Below, one piece after another: positions 17,009-25,186 of a stretch of DNA of 55,890 nt. How positions within the stretch are numbered: position 1 is the first letter of the stretch; each line of letters starts with the position of its first letter. Made by a program: the position numbers and the translations under genes. The stretch is from NCBI GenBank assembly GCA_947377725.1, contig CANCGX010000004.1, positions 1 through 55,890 of the forward strand, read 5' to 3'. The notes below the pieces were generated by a model. That model was not told the DNA's origin. It made no database searches and worked only from the letters and a program-made list of their open reading frames with translations. The stretch is from Actinomycetota bacterium. GTDB taxonomy: Bacteria > Actinomycetota > Actinomycetes > Nanopelagicales > Nanopelagicaceae.

Positions 17009-17965
17009 ATGAAGCTTGTTATTGATACAGACACTGGGAGCGATGACGCAGTTGCCTTGATGCTCGCCCTGGGCAATCCGCAAGTATCCGTAGAAATCAT
17101 TACGACAGTCGCGGGAAATGTCCCTATTGATTTGGCGACTGAGAATGCTCTAGCCACAGTGGCTTTAATGGGAGCCACAACGCCGGTATATCGTGGCATG
17201 AGCAAGCCAATAATTCGAGAATTGCACACCGCCCAGAACGTTCATGGATCGGATGGCATGAGCGGCGCACCTATCCCACGTCACGCTTTAAAAGAAAGTG
17301 GCAGCGATGCCGTGACTCAGCTCATTGAGGTGAGCAAGAAATATCCTGGTGAATTAACTCTTATTACTCTTGGACCCCTTACGAACGTAGCTGCAGCACT
17401 GTTACAGGATCCACATGTTCTTGACCGATACAAAGATGTTTACATGATGGCCGGATCGCCCGAAGGTTGGGGAAATGTTACTCCAAGCGCTGAATTCAAT
17501 GTTTGGTGTGACCCTGAAAGTTTCAAAATAGTTTTGCAATCGGGAAAACGCTTAACAATGGTCGGCTGGAACATCAGCAGAGATGCAGCGGTTATCGGAG
17601 CTGAAGAAGAAGCAAAAATTAAGGCGCTCGGAACCGCTCGTGCTGCCTACGTGATTGATATAAATGAAACTCTCGCAATCTTTTGCCGAGATATCACGGG
17701 CTTGCCGGGATTTGATCTTCCAGACCCAATTACGGTTGCAATCGCAATAGCCCCTGAAATGATTCGTCGCTCAGAGTTCGTTTCAATGGATGTGAGTTGT
17801 TCAGAAGAGATGCGAGGCACCATCATTATCGACCGCAGGCATACAGCGCCTCCTGCAAATGTAGATGTCATTTGGGAAGTCGACAGAGATGTCTTTCTTA
17901 ATTCTCTGTATGAAGTGTGCAAAGATTCAAGCAATCCATCAAACTACAAAGGAGTCTCTTTCTAA
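17009..17965 (+). CDS. Nucleoside hydrolase (IUNH family), paralogue 2
   Basis: The 318-residue hydrolase has DTDTGSDDA at residues 6-14, NVHGSDGM, GPLTNVAAAL and AEFNVWCDPES. The C-terminal HDP motif is altered to LPDPITVA, so the His that acts on the leaving base in classical inosine-uridine hydrolases is replaced by Pro. It differs in this position from all three paralogues in the window. A good AGGGAG ribosome site is present. It is the first of two tandem hydrolase genes joined by TAATG. Substrate is not determinable; purine or pyrimidine ribonucleosides are the family norm. Confidence 0.9.
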   Translation: MKLVIDTDTGSDDAVALMLALGNPQVSVEIITTVAGNVPIDLATENALATVALMGATTPVYRGMSKPIIRELHTAQNVHGSDGMSGAPIPRHALKESGSDAVTQLIEVSKKYPGELTLITLGPLTNVAAALLQDPHVLDRYKDVYMMAGSPEGWGNVTPSAEFNVWCDPESFKIVLQSGKRLTMVGWNISRDAAVIGAEEEAKIKALGTARAAYVIDINETLAIFCRDITGLPGFDLPDPITVAIAIAPEMIRRSEFVSMDVSCSEEMRGTIIIDRRHTAPPANVDVIWEVDRDVFLNSLYEVCKDSSNPSNYKGVSF

Positions 17966-18900
17966 TGTCCCCTACGCCAATAATTCTTGATTGCGATCCC
18001 GGACATGATGATGCGATGGCCATGATCTTGGCTGCATACAATCCCAATATCGAGCTACTTGGAATTTCAACCGTTTCGGGCAATGGAATTATCAACAAGG
18101 TCACAGAGAATGCTCTTCGCGTCTGCGCGCTAGCAAAAATCAATGTTCCTGTAGCTCAAGGGGCTGGGGCATCCCTGCTCGGGGCGGTCGAAGCAGCGTC
18201 AGATATCCATGGTGAAACTGCGTTAGATGGTGCTCCTTTGCCAGCACCAACTTTTGAGCTTCAGAAAATGCATGGTGTTGATCTCATCGCAGATTTAGTC
18301 CGCAAATGTCCCGAGAAAGTGACCTTAGTAGCCACCGGTCCGCTCACAAATATTGCGCTATTTCTCAAAATGTATCCCGAGCTTCGCGAGCGTATTGCGC
18401 ACATCGTTTTCATGGGCGGGAGTGCAAGTCGCGGAAATAGAACTCCTTACGCGGAATTCAATATTTGGATGGACCCAGAAGCATGCGATGTTGTGCTCAA
18501 ATCTGGACTACCCCTGACAATGATCGGCCTAGACGTCACTCACCAGGCACTTATTACCAAGGAGATATTTGCGAAACTTGAGGCGTTGGATACAGAAGTT
18601 TCTCGTACTCTTTCTGGACTAATGCGATTCTTTGCAAAAACGTATAACGACGTTTTTGAAATGCCCGATCCCCCACTTCACGATCCACTTGCAGTTGCGG
18701 TACTGATCGATAGCGCCGTCACTAAAAATCGCTTTGTAAATGTGGAAGTCGAATTAAATGGAACGCATACCCGTGGCGCGACTGTTGTTGATATCTACAA
18801 TCGCACAGGATATAAAGCGAACGTTAACGTTGCTCTAGAACTAGATTTCGATAGATTTTGGGAAATGATGTTAGATGCAGTTGATAAGGCTGGGCGTTAA
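17965..18900 (+). CDS. Nucleoside hydrolase (IUNH family), paralogue 3 with canonical HDP motif
   Basis: This is a 311-residue inosine-uridine-preferring-type hydrolase. It has DCDPGHDDA at residues 9-17, DIHGETALDG, GPLTNIALFL, AEFNIWMDPEA and a canonical LHDPLAVA near the C-terminus. It is the only one of the four paralogues here that keeps the His-Asp pair. I moved the start from 17917 to ATG 17965, which sits directly before the conserved strand, has an AAAGGAG ribosome site 10 nt upstream, and overlaps the previous stop by one base. The stop lies in a TTAA shared with the stop of the convergent phosphorylase gene. Confidence 0.92.
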   Translation: MSPTPIILDCDPGHDDAMAMILAAYNPNIELLGISTVSGNGIINKVTENALRVCALAKINVPVAQGAGASLLGAVEAASDIHGETALDGAPLPAPTFELQKMHGVDLIADLVRKCPEKVTLVATGPLTNIALFLKMYPELRERIAHIVFMGGSASRGNRTPYAEFNIWMDPEACDVVLKSGLPLTMIGLDVTHQALITKEIFAKLEALDTEVSRTLSGLMRFFAKTYNDVFEMPDPPLHDPLAVAVLIDSAVTKNRFVNVEVELNGTHTRGATVVDIYNRTGYKANVNVALELDFDRFWEMMLDAVDKAGR

Positions 18901-19652
18901 TTAACTGCTCTTCCATATTCTTTATCTTCAGCAATAATTTCACGCAACCCTTGAACAGCTGTCTCTAAAAGAATATCTAGAGGTGGCATAGGATCCAAGG
19001 CGTGCACCATCATGATGCCGCCAGCTCTGACTCGCAACATCGACGCGATCACAAAGAGTGCTGATGCTTCCATCTCGGAACATAGAGCTCCACCGATTTC
19101 CCAAGCTTTCCAGCGATTTAGTAATTCTGCTCCTACGCCCATGCGCTCAGGTTCGTGCTGTCCATAAAAAGAGTCCTTAGATTGCGTGATACCAGTTCTA
19201 GAAACAGCGCCTGTTTTCTTTGCCGCACGTTGAAGCGCGCGCACCAAATCAATATCTGCGATAGCAGGGAATTCGATAGGCATGTAATGCAGCGATGTAC
19301 CTTCATCGCGAATCGCAGCGCTAATAATTGCAAGCTCTCCCGACTTTATATCTTTTTGGATGTGCCCAGAAGTTCCTACGCGAATGAATGTATCTGCGCC
19401 TACTCTCACTAATTCTTCAAGAGCAATAGCTGCTGATGGGCAGCCTATGCCTGTTGATGTTACGGAGACTTTTACGCCATCGAGGTAGCCCGTGTACGTG
19501 TTGTACTCACGATTCTGCGTGACATGAACGGGGTTATCGAAGAGTGCCGCTATTGCTTCGCAACGGCCTGGATCGCCGGGAAGAAGGACGTACTTGCCGA
19601 CATCTCCTTGCTTCAAATTGATGTGGTACTGCTTGCCGTCAGCTGTTTCCAT
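18897..19652 (-). CDS. udp: Uridine phosphorylase, tandem copy B
   Basis: The 251-residue NP-I family phosphorylase converts uridine (or deoxyuridine) and phosphate to uracil and ribose 1-phosphate. The phosphate loop is LLPGDPGRCEAIA, the ribose/phosphate site is STGIGCPSAAIALEEL and RVGTSG, and the ribose-binding Glu is in SEMEASALF. The ATG at 19652 is chosen over 19700 because it matches the copy A start and has an AGGGAG site 6 nt upstream. It overlaps copy A by 14 nt. It is the last gene of the ten-gene nucleoside transporter operon. Confidence 0.9.
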   Translation of the reverse strand: METADGKQYHINLKQGDVGKYVLLPGDPGRCEAIAALFDNPVHVTQNREYNTYTGYLDGVKVSVTSTGIGCPSAAIALEELVRVGADTFIRVGTSGHIQKDIKSGELAIISAAIRDEGTSLHYMPIEFPAIADIDLVRALQRAAKKTGAVSRTGITQSKDSFYGQHEPERMGVGAELLNRWKAWEIGGALCSEMEASALFVIASMLRVRAGGIMMVHALDPMPPLDILLETAVQGLREIIAEDKEYGRAVN

Positions 19653-20382
19653 CTTGATCTCCCTTGATGAGTAAACGAACTCCTTCGATTGACGTTTCAA
19701 TCAGAGGTTCCAATCCTTTAAATTCTCCATCGCCCCACATCGCCATAATCCCACCTGCTCGAACATTGAGCATCGAAGCCACTATGAAGAGGGCAGAGGC
19801 TTCCATTTCCGAACAAATTGCTCCGCCAATTTCCCAAGCTTTCCAACGATTCAATAGGCGATTTGTTACACCAGAATGTTCAGGTTCAACTTCTCCATAA
19901 AACGAATCTTTAGATTGAGTAACCCCAACGCGGTAGGCATATTTCTTTCCTATCGCGGCTCTACGTAGAGCATCAACAATGTCAAAGTTAGCAACTGCGG
20001 GAAATCCGGGCGGCATGTAATGCAACGAGGTGCCTTCATCGCGGATGGCTCCTGTGATGATCGCAAGTTCTCCACTTTTTGTTCCTGGCTGAATAGCACC
20101 GGAAGTCCCAACACGTATGAAAGTATCCGCACCCACTCGAACTAATTCCTCTAATGCAATAGCAGCTGACGGGCAGCCAATTCCGGTTGAAGTTACTGAA
20201 ACCTTTACTCCATCTAGATAGCCCGTATACGTTACATATTCTCGATTCGTAGCAACATGAACTGCATTATCTAAATGCCTCGCAATTACTTCTACTCTTC
20301 CGGGATCTCCAGGTAAAAGTACATATCGACCCACATCTCCCTTATTGAGTTGAATGTGATGTTGCTTTTGGGTATTTGTCAC
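19639..20382 (-). CDS. udp: Uridine phosphorylase, tandem copy A
   Basis: The 247-residue NP-I phosphorylase is paralogous to the next gene. A central block of more than 40 residues (from YTGYLDG through RVGTSG) is identical in protein, while the DNA differs at many synonymous sites; other regions such as the termini and the segment after GVTQSKDSFYG differ. Motifs are LLPGDPGRVEVIA, STGIGCPSAAIALEEL and SEMEASALF. The two copies probably differ in preferred base or sugar (uridine, thymidine or deoxyuridine), which cannot be read from sequence. It overlaps the upstream hydrolase by 4 nt. Confidence 0.9.
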   Translation of the reverse strand: MTNTQKQHHIQLNKGDVGRYVLLPGDPGRVEVIARHLDNAVHVATNREYVTYTGYLDGVKVSVTSTGIGCPSAAIALEELVRVGADTFIRVGTSGAIQPGTKSGELAIITGAIRDEGTSLHYMPPGFPAVANFDIVDALRRAAIGKKYAYRVGVTQSKDSFYGEVEPEHSGVTNRLLNRWKAWEIGGAICSEMEASALFIVASMLNVRAGGIMAMWGDGEFKGLEPLIETSIEGVRLLIKGDQDGNS

Positions 20383-21311
20383 AGCGTTTTAACTCTCTCA
20401 ATAAAGAAGTCCATAAATCCTTCAACATCAACTTCCATCGCTACTTTTGCATTTGCTGGCTTACCGAGGACTTTATAGTGATCCACAGATGTCTTACCTT
20501 TTGTATGTTCCCCTTTAAGCTCAATCGTCATGTAATAATCACGAAGTTCGACTAAATCAGGTTTTATGAGAATTGCTGCGGCAAGCGGGTCGTTAATAGC
20601 GCAACCATCAATGGATTGATATTCATCGTGGAACTCCATATAAAAGCGAGTTGAGTCTTCTATGAAGGTTTTAACCGCAGGTCTGGCATCAGATAACTTA
20701 GCTACGTGTCCTTTAGTAAATAGGCACTTATAAGTCACATCGAGCGGGACGAGGGTGAAGTCCAGGCCAGCCCGCAAGACAATATCGAAGGCTTCTGGGT
20801 CACAAAACACGTTGTATTCGCAATCTGGCGTCATGTTGCCAGGGAAATGGATTGATCCGCCCATCACAACAATTCGATCAATCAGTTTGATTATTGAAGG
20901 ATCTTTATGAATTGCAAGGGCGATGTTTGTGAGGGGTCCGATTGCCAAAATCGTAATCTCATTTGGATATTGGTGCACCAAATCGATAATCGTATCTACG
21001 GCGCTCTTTGGTGAAACTAAAATTTTGGAATCGGGCAATGTCGCATAACCCAAACCACCGTCTCCATGCGTTTCTTCTGCAACAGTCAGAGACTTGACGA
21101 GCGGACTGCTTGCTCCGCGTGCTATGGGCACTCCCTGAAGTCCAGCAAAATCTGCAAGTTTTAAAGCGTTTGCAAGACATTTATCGACTGTCGTATTGCC
21201 ATGCGTTACGGTAATCGCCTCCAAAATTATTTCAGGAGAAGCCGCTAAGAGTAATATTGCAAGGGCGTCATCAATCCCAGGATCTGTATCCAAAATTAAC
21301 CGTGTAGCCAT
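20379..21311 (-). CDS. Nucleoside hydrolase (IUNH family), paralogue 4
   Basis: This is a 310-residue hydrolase with DTDPGIDDA at residues 8-16, EETHGDGGLG, GPLTNIALAI and CEYNVFCDPEA. The C-terminal motif reads CAINDPLAAA: Asn replaces the His of HDP but the calcium-binding Asp is kept. In the first motif Pro replaces Thr at DTDP, as in many pyrimidine-type members. It lies in the large - operon between the MFS transporter (3 nt gap) and uridine phosphorylase A (4-nt overlap), implying action on an imported nucleoside. Confidence 0.9.
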   Translation of the reverse strand: MATRLILDTDPGIDDALAILLLAASPEIILEAITVTHGNTTVDKCLANALKLADFAGLQGVPIARGASSPLVKSLTVAEETHGDGGLGYATLPDSKILVSPKSAVDTIIDLVHQYPNEITILAIGPLTNIALAIHKDPSIIKLIDRIVVMGGSIHFPGNMTPDCEYNVFCDPEAFDIVLRAGLDFTLVPLDVTYKCLFTKGHVAKLSDARPAVKTFIEDSTRFYMEFHDEYQSIDGCAINDPLAAAILIKPDLVELRDYYMTIELKGEHTKGKTSVDHYKVLGKPANAKVAMEVDVEGFMDFFIERVKTL

Positions 21312-21314
21312 AAA

Positions 21315-22490
21315 TTAATTCTCCACTTTCTTGCCGCGAATACCAATAACCGATACACAAACTGCCAACACAGTTGCTCCCAACATTAAATCAAACCCGT
21401 GCCATCCCCCAAAGTGCGACACAAGTACTCCGCTGACGGACGCTCCAATTGTGATTCCAATTGAAATAGATGCTCCTAAAAGTGAAAATGCTTCGTTGAG
21501 ACGGTGAATTGGTACCAACTCTTTTAATCTTTGATTCGCAGATATTAAAGCAGGCGCAATTGCTACGCCAGCAATAATGAGAAGCAAAACGATTGTGTGA
21601 TAGCTATGAAAAATAACAAGTCCAGAGGTGCCGATAGCCATGACGAGTAGCGATGCGGTTAATCGCTTTGACGCTTCAATTTTCCAATGGATGAAACCAT
21701 AAAGAAAACCAGCAACCGTGCTCCCGATGGGATTTAGACCCACCCAAAGTCCACCTTCGGCTGCTCGTCCACCTTCGCGTGCAACAGCAAGGATGACAAC
21801 GTATTGAGCGCCGAAAGTAATTCCGATACAGACAAGGGTTGCTAGAAGTGGCTTCATGTAGCGAATCTTCAGAAGTCCCCCATGCTTTTCGGTTGGCTGG
21901 GGGTGACCGGCATGATCGGTACTTGTCAGAGAGAGCCCAAAACCAGCGATTAGAAGGAAGATTACGCCTCCAATAAGTGGAGAGTGAGAACCTTTCCAAG
22001 CAAATAAGAATCCAGCTAGAGCGGGCCCCACAACGAAAGCAGTTTCATCAAGGACTGACTCGAGTGAGAGCGCAGCCCCCAATTCTCTTTCATCTGTTAA
22101 AGATCGGCTCCATCGAGTACGGGTATAACTTCCAAAATTAGGAAAGGTAGCACCGGCAAGAGCCGAACTTATTAAGAGCGCCGGTGTATTGCGCTCACCA
22201 ATAGTAAGAATCCCCGCAATGCATAAAGCATTGAGGATTGTTATAGGAATTAAAACTTTACGCGTGCCTTTAATATCAGCAATTCGTCCGATCCTTGGAC
22301 CTGCAAATGCGCCAGCTAAGGTGTAACAAGCTGAGGCTAAACCGGCGAGTGCAAATGAATTCTTAACTGATGAAATAAGGAAGACAAGTGCGACAGTATT
22401 CATCGCAAGTGGAAGACGTCCCAGAATTCCGAAACCAAAAGTCGAGAAGGAGTGGTCTTTCTTGATTACTGATTTATACGAACTCAGCAT
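21315..22490 (-). CDS. MFS transporter
   Basis: This is a 391-residue major facilitator protein with about 12 predicted membrane segments and the loop motif GPRIGRIADIKGTRKVLIP between helices 2 and 3. The central cytoplasmic loop (TDHAGHPQPTEKHGG) divides two six-helix halves. Operon position, 12 nt after the deoxyribosyltransferase and 3 nt before a nucleoside hydrolase, suggests export or uptake of a base, nucleoside or analogue. The family fold alone gives no substrate; a drug-efflux role is equally compatible. Confidence 0.83.
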   Translation of the reverse strand: MLSSYKSVIKKDHSFSTFGFGILGRLPLAMNTVALVFLISSVKNSFALAGLASACYTLAGAFAGPRIGRIADIKGTRKVLIPITILNALCIAGILTIGERNTPALLISSALAGATFPNFGSYTRTRWSRSLTDERELGAALSLESVLDETAFVVGPALAGFLFAWKGSHSPLIGGVIFLLIAGFGLSLTSTDHAGHPQPTEKHGGLLKIRYMKPLLATLVCIGITFGAQYVVILAVAREGGRAAEGGLWVGLNPIGSTVAGFLYGFIHWKIEASKRLTASLLVMAIGTSGLVIFHSYHTIVLLLIIAGVAIAPALISANQRLKELVPIHRLNEAFSLLGASISIGITIGASVSGVLVSHFGGWHGFDLMLGATVLAVCVSVIGIRGKKVEN

Positions 22491-22502
22491 TCACTTAATG
22501 AT

Positions 22503-22952
22503 CTACTTCTCTTCATGCCAACTCCTAAGAATTTCAAAAGCTTGATCAAAGTTGTCCACTAATTCACCAGCATCTTCTACGCATCCGCGAACAAAGAGGT
22601 TGATTCCTTTTCCGTCAATCATCTTCCGATCACGGATAACTCGGGTATCAGTGACCAATCCAACGATGCCCTTCTTGGATTTATCATGGCGCATTTCATT
22701 CCAAAAAATGCCAATTTCATTTGCGGTTCCGTCATCGACCATTGGTCCATCAAGAAGTGCAAGAACTGCATCCGCGCGCAATACCTCGGTTGAATCCACT
22801 TTAAAGATGAATTCTGGCGTGACGGGATCTGGAAGTGGGATTTCGTGCGGCACAAAAACTTCCATGCCTGCATCGCGTAATTTCTTTGCGCATTCATCGA
22901 TGAATGCCCGTTCATAGGGAGTAAAGAGTGGACCTGCGAAGTAAATGCGCAT
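22503..22952 (-). CDS. Nucleoside 2-deoxyribosyltransferase-family protein
   Basis: The 149-residue protein opens with IYFAGPLF, the strand-loop of the nucleoside 2-deoxyribosyltransferase fold, and has RADAVLALLDGPMVDDGTANEIG, where the Asp region and the catalytic Glu of the ExG segment lie. Family enzymes swap the base of 2'-deoxynucleosides or hydrolyse the bond. The ATG at 22952 is preferred over 22988 because it begins right at the conserved first strand. It overlaps the stop of the Qng1-like gene by one base (ATGA). The direct coupling to a queuosine-type glycosidase is unusual; whether it acts on queuine-related or ordinary deoxynucleosides is unknown. Confidence 0.85.
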   Translation of the reverse strand: MRIYFAGPLFTPYERAFIDECAKKLRDAGMEVFVPHEIPLPDPVTPEFIFKVDSTEVLRADAVLALLDGPMVDDGTANEIGIFWNEMRHDKSKKGIVGLVTDTRVIRDRKMIDGKGINLFVRGCVEDAGELVDNFDQAFEILRSWHEEK

Positions 22953-23947
22953 CAGTACATCACCGTCTTCGTTAAGTGGTGTGGCCAATGAGTCGCGTGA
23001 TAAGACTTCCAGAATCGGAAATCGACCTGCGGCATTAGCAAAGACTCCAGGCCACTTCTACGAGCATTAATTTCTTCTGTCAGCCTGGCTATGGCATAAA
23101 TCGAATTAGCCCGTATTTCTATCTCGGCGACGCTATCCCTAGGCACCTCAATGAGCGAATTGATCTGTTTTTCAAGTTCTGGGGCATATTCGAAAATTCC
23201 CATTACACGAAGCCCGACAGGGACGATGTAATCAGCGAATGCCGTAATTAGGTGTGCATCCTCTAACGCCCATGCACCTCTTGGCATAAGTGAAAGGTGC
23301 AGACCCCATATCCCAAGCTGTGGAAGCTTGTAAATTTGGATTTCCGAACCGTGGTAATCAGATACATCAGCAAAACGTGGGAACTCAGATGTTAATCTCT
23401 CAAGAATTCCATTTCCGTCGGCATAAAGTCGCGGAGCACAATCTCTTACAAAGTTATGCCATTTTCCTTGATACTTCTCTACAAGAATGGCACCGACTTC
23501 ATTAAATATCTTCACGCGCTCATCAAGCATAGGCATCTCAATGGTTCCAGAGAAAACTTTCTCAAGATCGGCTCGAGTCATCTTTGCCTGATATTCACCG
23601 TCGAAAAATGGAACACCCTCGGCCTTCGCGCGGTGAAGATTGGCCATCATGGCTTCACTGTCACTGTAGCGACGTCCGTTGTAATCCGTCTCGTACTTGA
23701 TACCTGTATCAAAATTGGTGAACGCAAAATTCATTGTATTCACGGTAAGAGTCAAATCCATGAGAAAGTCTGGATCATCACCAAAATCAAATAGCGATGA
23801 TCCGTCAGGCTTTGAAAACTCTTCGTATGCCATCCATGAAGCTACTTCTTTTATTTTCGCTTCGTTGACCTTTACGAGCGTCGAATTTTTTACGACGGGG
23901 TCAAGACTCTTGAGAACTTTTGATTCCCAATAATCTATTGGCGACAT
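22952..23947 (-). CDS. Queuosine salvage glycosidase family protein (DUF2419 / Qng1-like)
   Basis: The 331-residue protein matches the queuosine salvage family, known from human C9orf64/QNG1 and a Sphaerobacter homologue, which releases queuine from queuosine 5'-phosphate. Shared landmarks recalled from the human protein are a Y-x-G-RRY segment followed by a 'DEGIP'-like AEGVPFFD, MPMLDERVKIFNEVGAILVEKY, the FPRFADVS block, FADYIVPVGLRVMG, and a final basic-aromatic tail HHLTKTVMY. Length is in the family range. It sits between the ABC permease (3-nt gap) and a deoxyribosyltransferase (1-nt overlap), inside the nucleoside uptake operon. Whether its substrate is queuosine, its 5'-phosphate or another deazapurine nucleoside is unproven. 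Confidence 0.85.
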   Translation of the reverse strand: MSPIDYWESKVLKSLDPVVKNSTLVKVNEAKIKEVASWMAYEEFSKPDGSSLFDFGDDPDFLMDLTLTVNTMNFAFTNFDTGIKYETDYNGRRYSDSEAMMANLHRAKAEGVPFFDGEYQAKMTRADLEKVFSGTIEMPMLDERVKIFNEVGAILVEKYQGKWHNFVRDCAPRLYADGNGILERLTSEFPRFADVSDYHGSEIQIYKLPQLGIWGLHLSLMPRGAWALEDAHLITAFADYIVPVGLRVMGIFEYAPELEKQINSLIEVPRDSVAEIEIRANSIYAIARLTEEINARRSGLESLLMPQVDFRFWKSYHATHWPHHLTKTVMY

Positions 23948-23950
23948 TAA

Positions 23951-25186
23951 CTAACTCTCCTCACCTTTTCTGTAGGGGGCGCCAGCCATGGCTGGCGGTC
24001 TCAGTCTTTGCGATAGAAACGCAAGAACGAGAATTGTGGTCAAATTAGGGAAGAACGTGACAAATTCGTCGGGCACTACCTTGTTAATTAAGTAGTAAGC
24101 GAGAACGACTCCGGCAATACCGATATTGATTGAGAAACCCTTCCAATCCTTCTTCCGAAGTTTTGAAATACCGTAAACGGCAGCAAGGGCAATTACAACC
24201 AAAAGAAGTGCGTGCACCGATGTTGATTGGCGTACACGAAGAGCGTCCGTTAATCCAAAGAGCAAGGATCCGGCGAGTACACCAGCAGGCTGCCAGTTAC
24301 CGAAAATCACTGCTGCTAAGCCAATATATCCACGTCCAGCGGTTTGACCCTCTAGATAGTTTCCAGTCACAACAACTGAAATGTAAGCCCCGCCAAGTCC
24401 AGCAAGTGCGCCTGAAACGGCAAGTGCGATGTATCGAGTGCGATAGACATTTACACCGAGAGATTCAGCTGCGACAGGGTTTTCACCACAGAAACGCATG
24501 CGCAATCCAAAACGTGTCTTCCACAGAATCCAGGAAGTAATTGGAAGAGCGAGGAACATGAAGAGTGAAGCCCAATTTATGGATGTTACGAAACCAGCAA
24601 GGACTCCGGCAACGTCAGAGACAACAAGAATATGTTTCTCTCCGAGGTGAGTTAAGAATGGACTTAGCCCCGGAATCGTAAATGATCCAATTGATTTAAC
24701 TTGAGGTGAAACGTTTACATCACCACCAGCTCCGATGAAGAAGACTCCGGAAAGGAATCTCGCGGTTCCAGCTCCAAGCAAGTTAATCGCAAGACCAGAA
24801 ACGGCTTGATCTATACCAACTCGTACGGTGAGAATCGCGTGGAGTAAACCAGCTAAAGCTCCGCCGACAGCGCCAGCAAAAATTCCAACCCATGGTCCAT
24901 ATAAATAACCAAACCAGGCACCAAACCACGTTCCAAGAATCATCATGCCTTCAAGGCCGATATTGATGACGCCAGAACGTTCCGCCCAAAGCCCACCCAA
25001 TCCGGCCATCAGAAGTGGAATTGTGAAGCGAATGGTTGCACCAGTTGCACCAGGTGATGTGATGTCATTAATCCCCGTGAACTGACGTACCACTGAAATC
25101 AAAATGATGACAGCTGAGACTGTAATCATCATTCGCGAAGGCGAAGTAAGTATTCTCCAAAGTCGGCTCTCTTTAAGGGCGCTCAT
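23951..25186 (-). CDS. nupC: Nucleoside ABC transporter permease (NupC/YufQ-type)
   Basis: This 411-residue integral membrane protein is of the branched-chain-type permease family (BPD_transp_2). The typical segment ERSGVINIGLEGMMILGTW is near residue 65 and FCGENPVAAESLGVNVYRTRY follows as the cytoplasmic EAA-like coupling loop. It pairs with the next permease as a heterodimer energised by the NupA-type ATPase and fed by the BMP protein. Homologous systems (BmpA-NupABC, YufNOPQ) import nucleosides. It overlaps the upstream permease gene by one base. Confidence 0.9.
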   Translation of the reverse strand: MSALKESRLWRILTSPSRMMITVSAVIILISVVRQFTGINDITSPGATGATIRFTIPLLMAGLGGLWAERSGVINIGLEGMMILGTWFGAWFGYLYGPWVGIFAGAVGGALAGLLHAILTVRVGIDQAVSGLAINLLGAGTARFLSGVFFIGAGGDVNVSPQVKSIGSFTIPGLSPFLTHLGEKHILVVSDVAGVLAGFVTSINWASLFMFLALPITSWILWKTRFGLRMRFCGENPVAAESLGVNVYRTRYIALAVSGALAGLGGAYISVVVTGNYLEGQTAGRGYIGLAAVIFGNWQPAGVLAGSLLFGLTDALRVRQSTSVHALLLVVIALAAVYGISKLRKKDWKGFSINIGIAGVVLAYYLINKVVPDEFVTFFPNLTTILVLAFLSQRLRPPAMAGAPYRKGEES

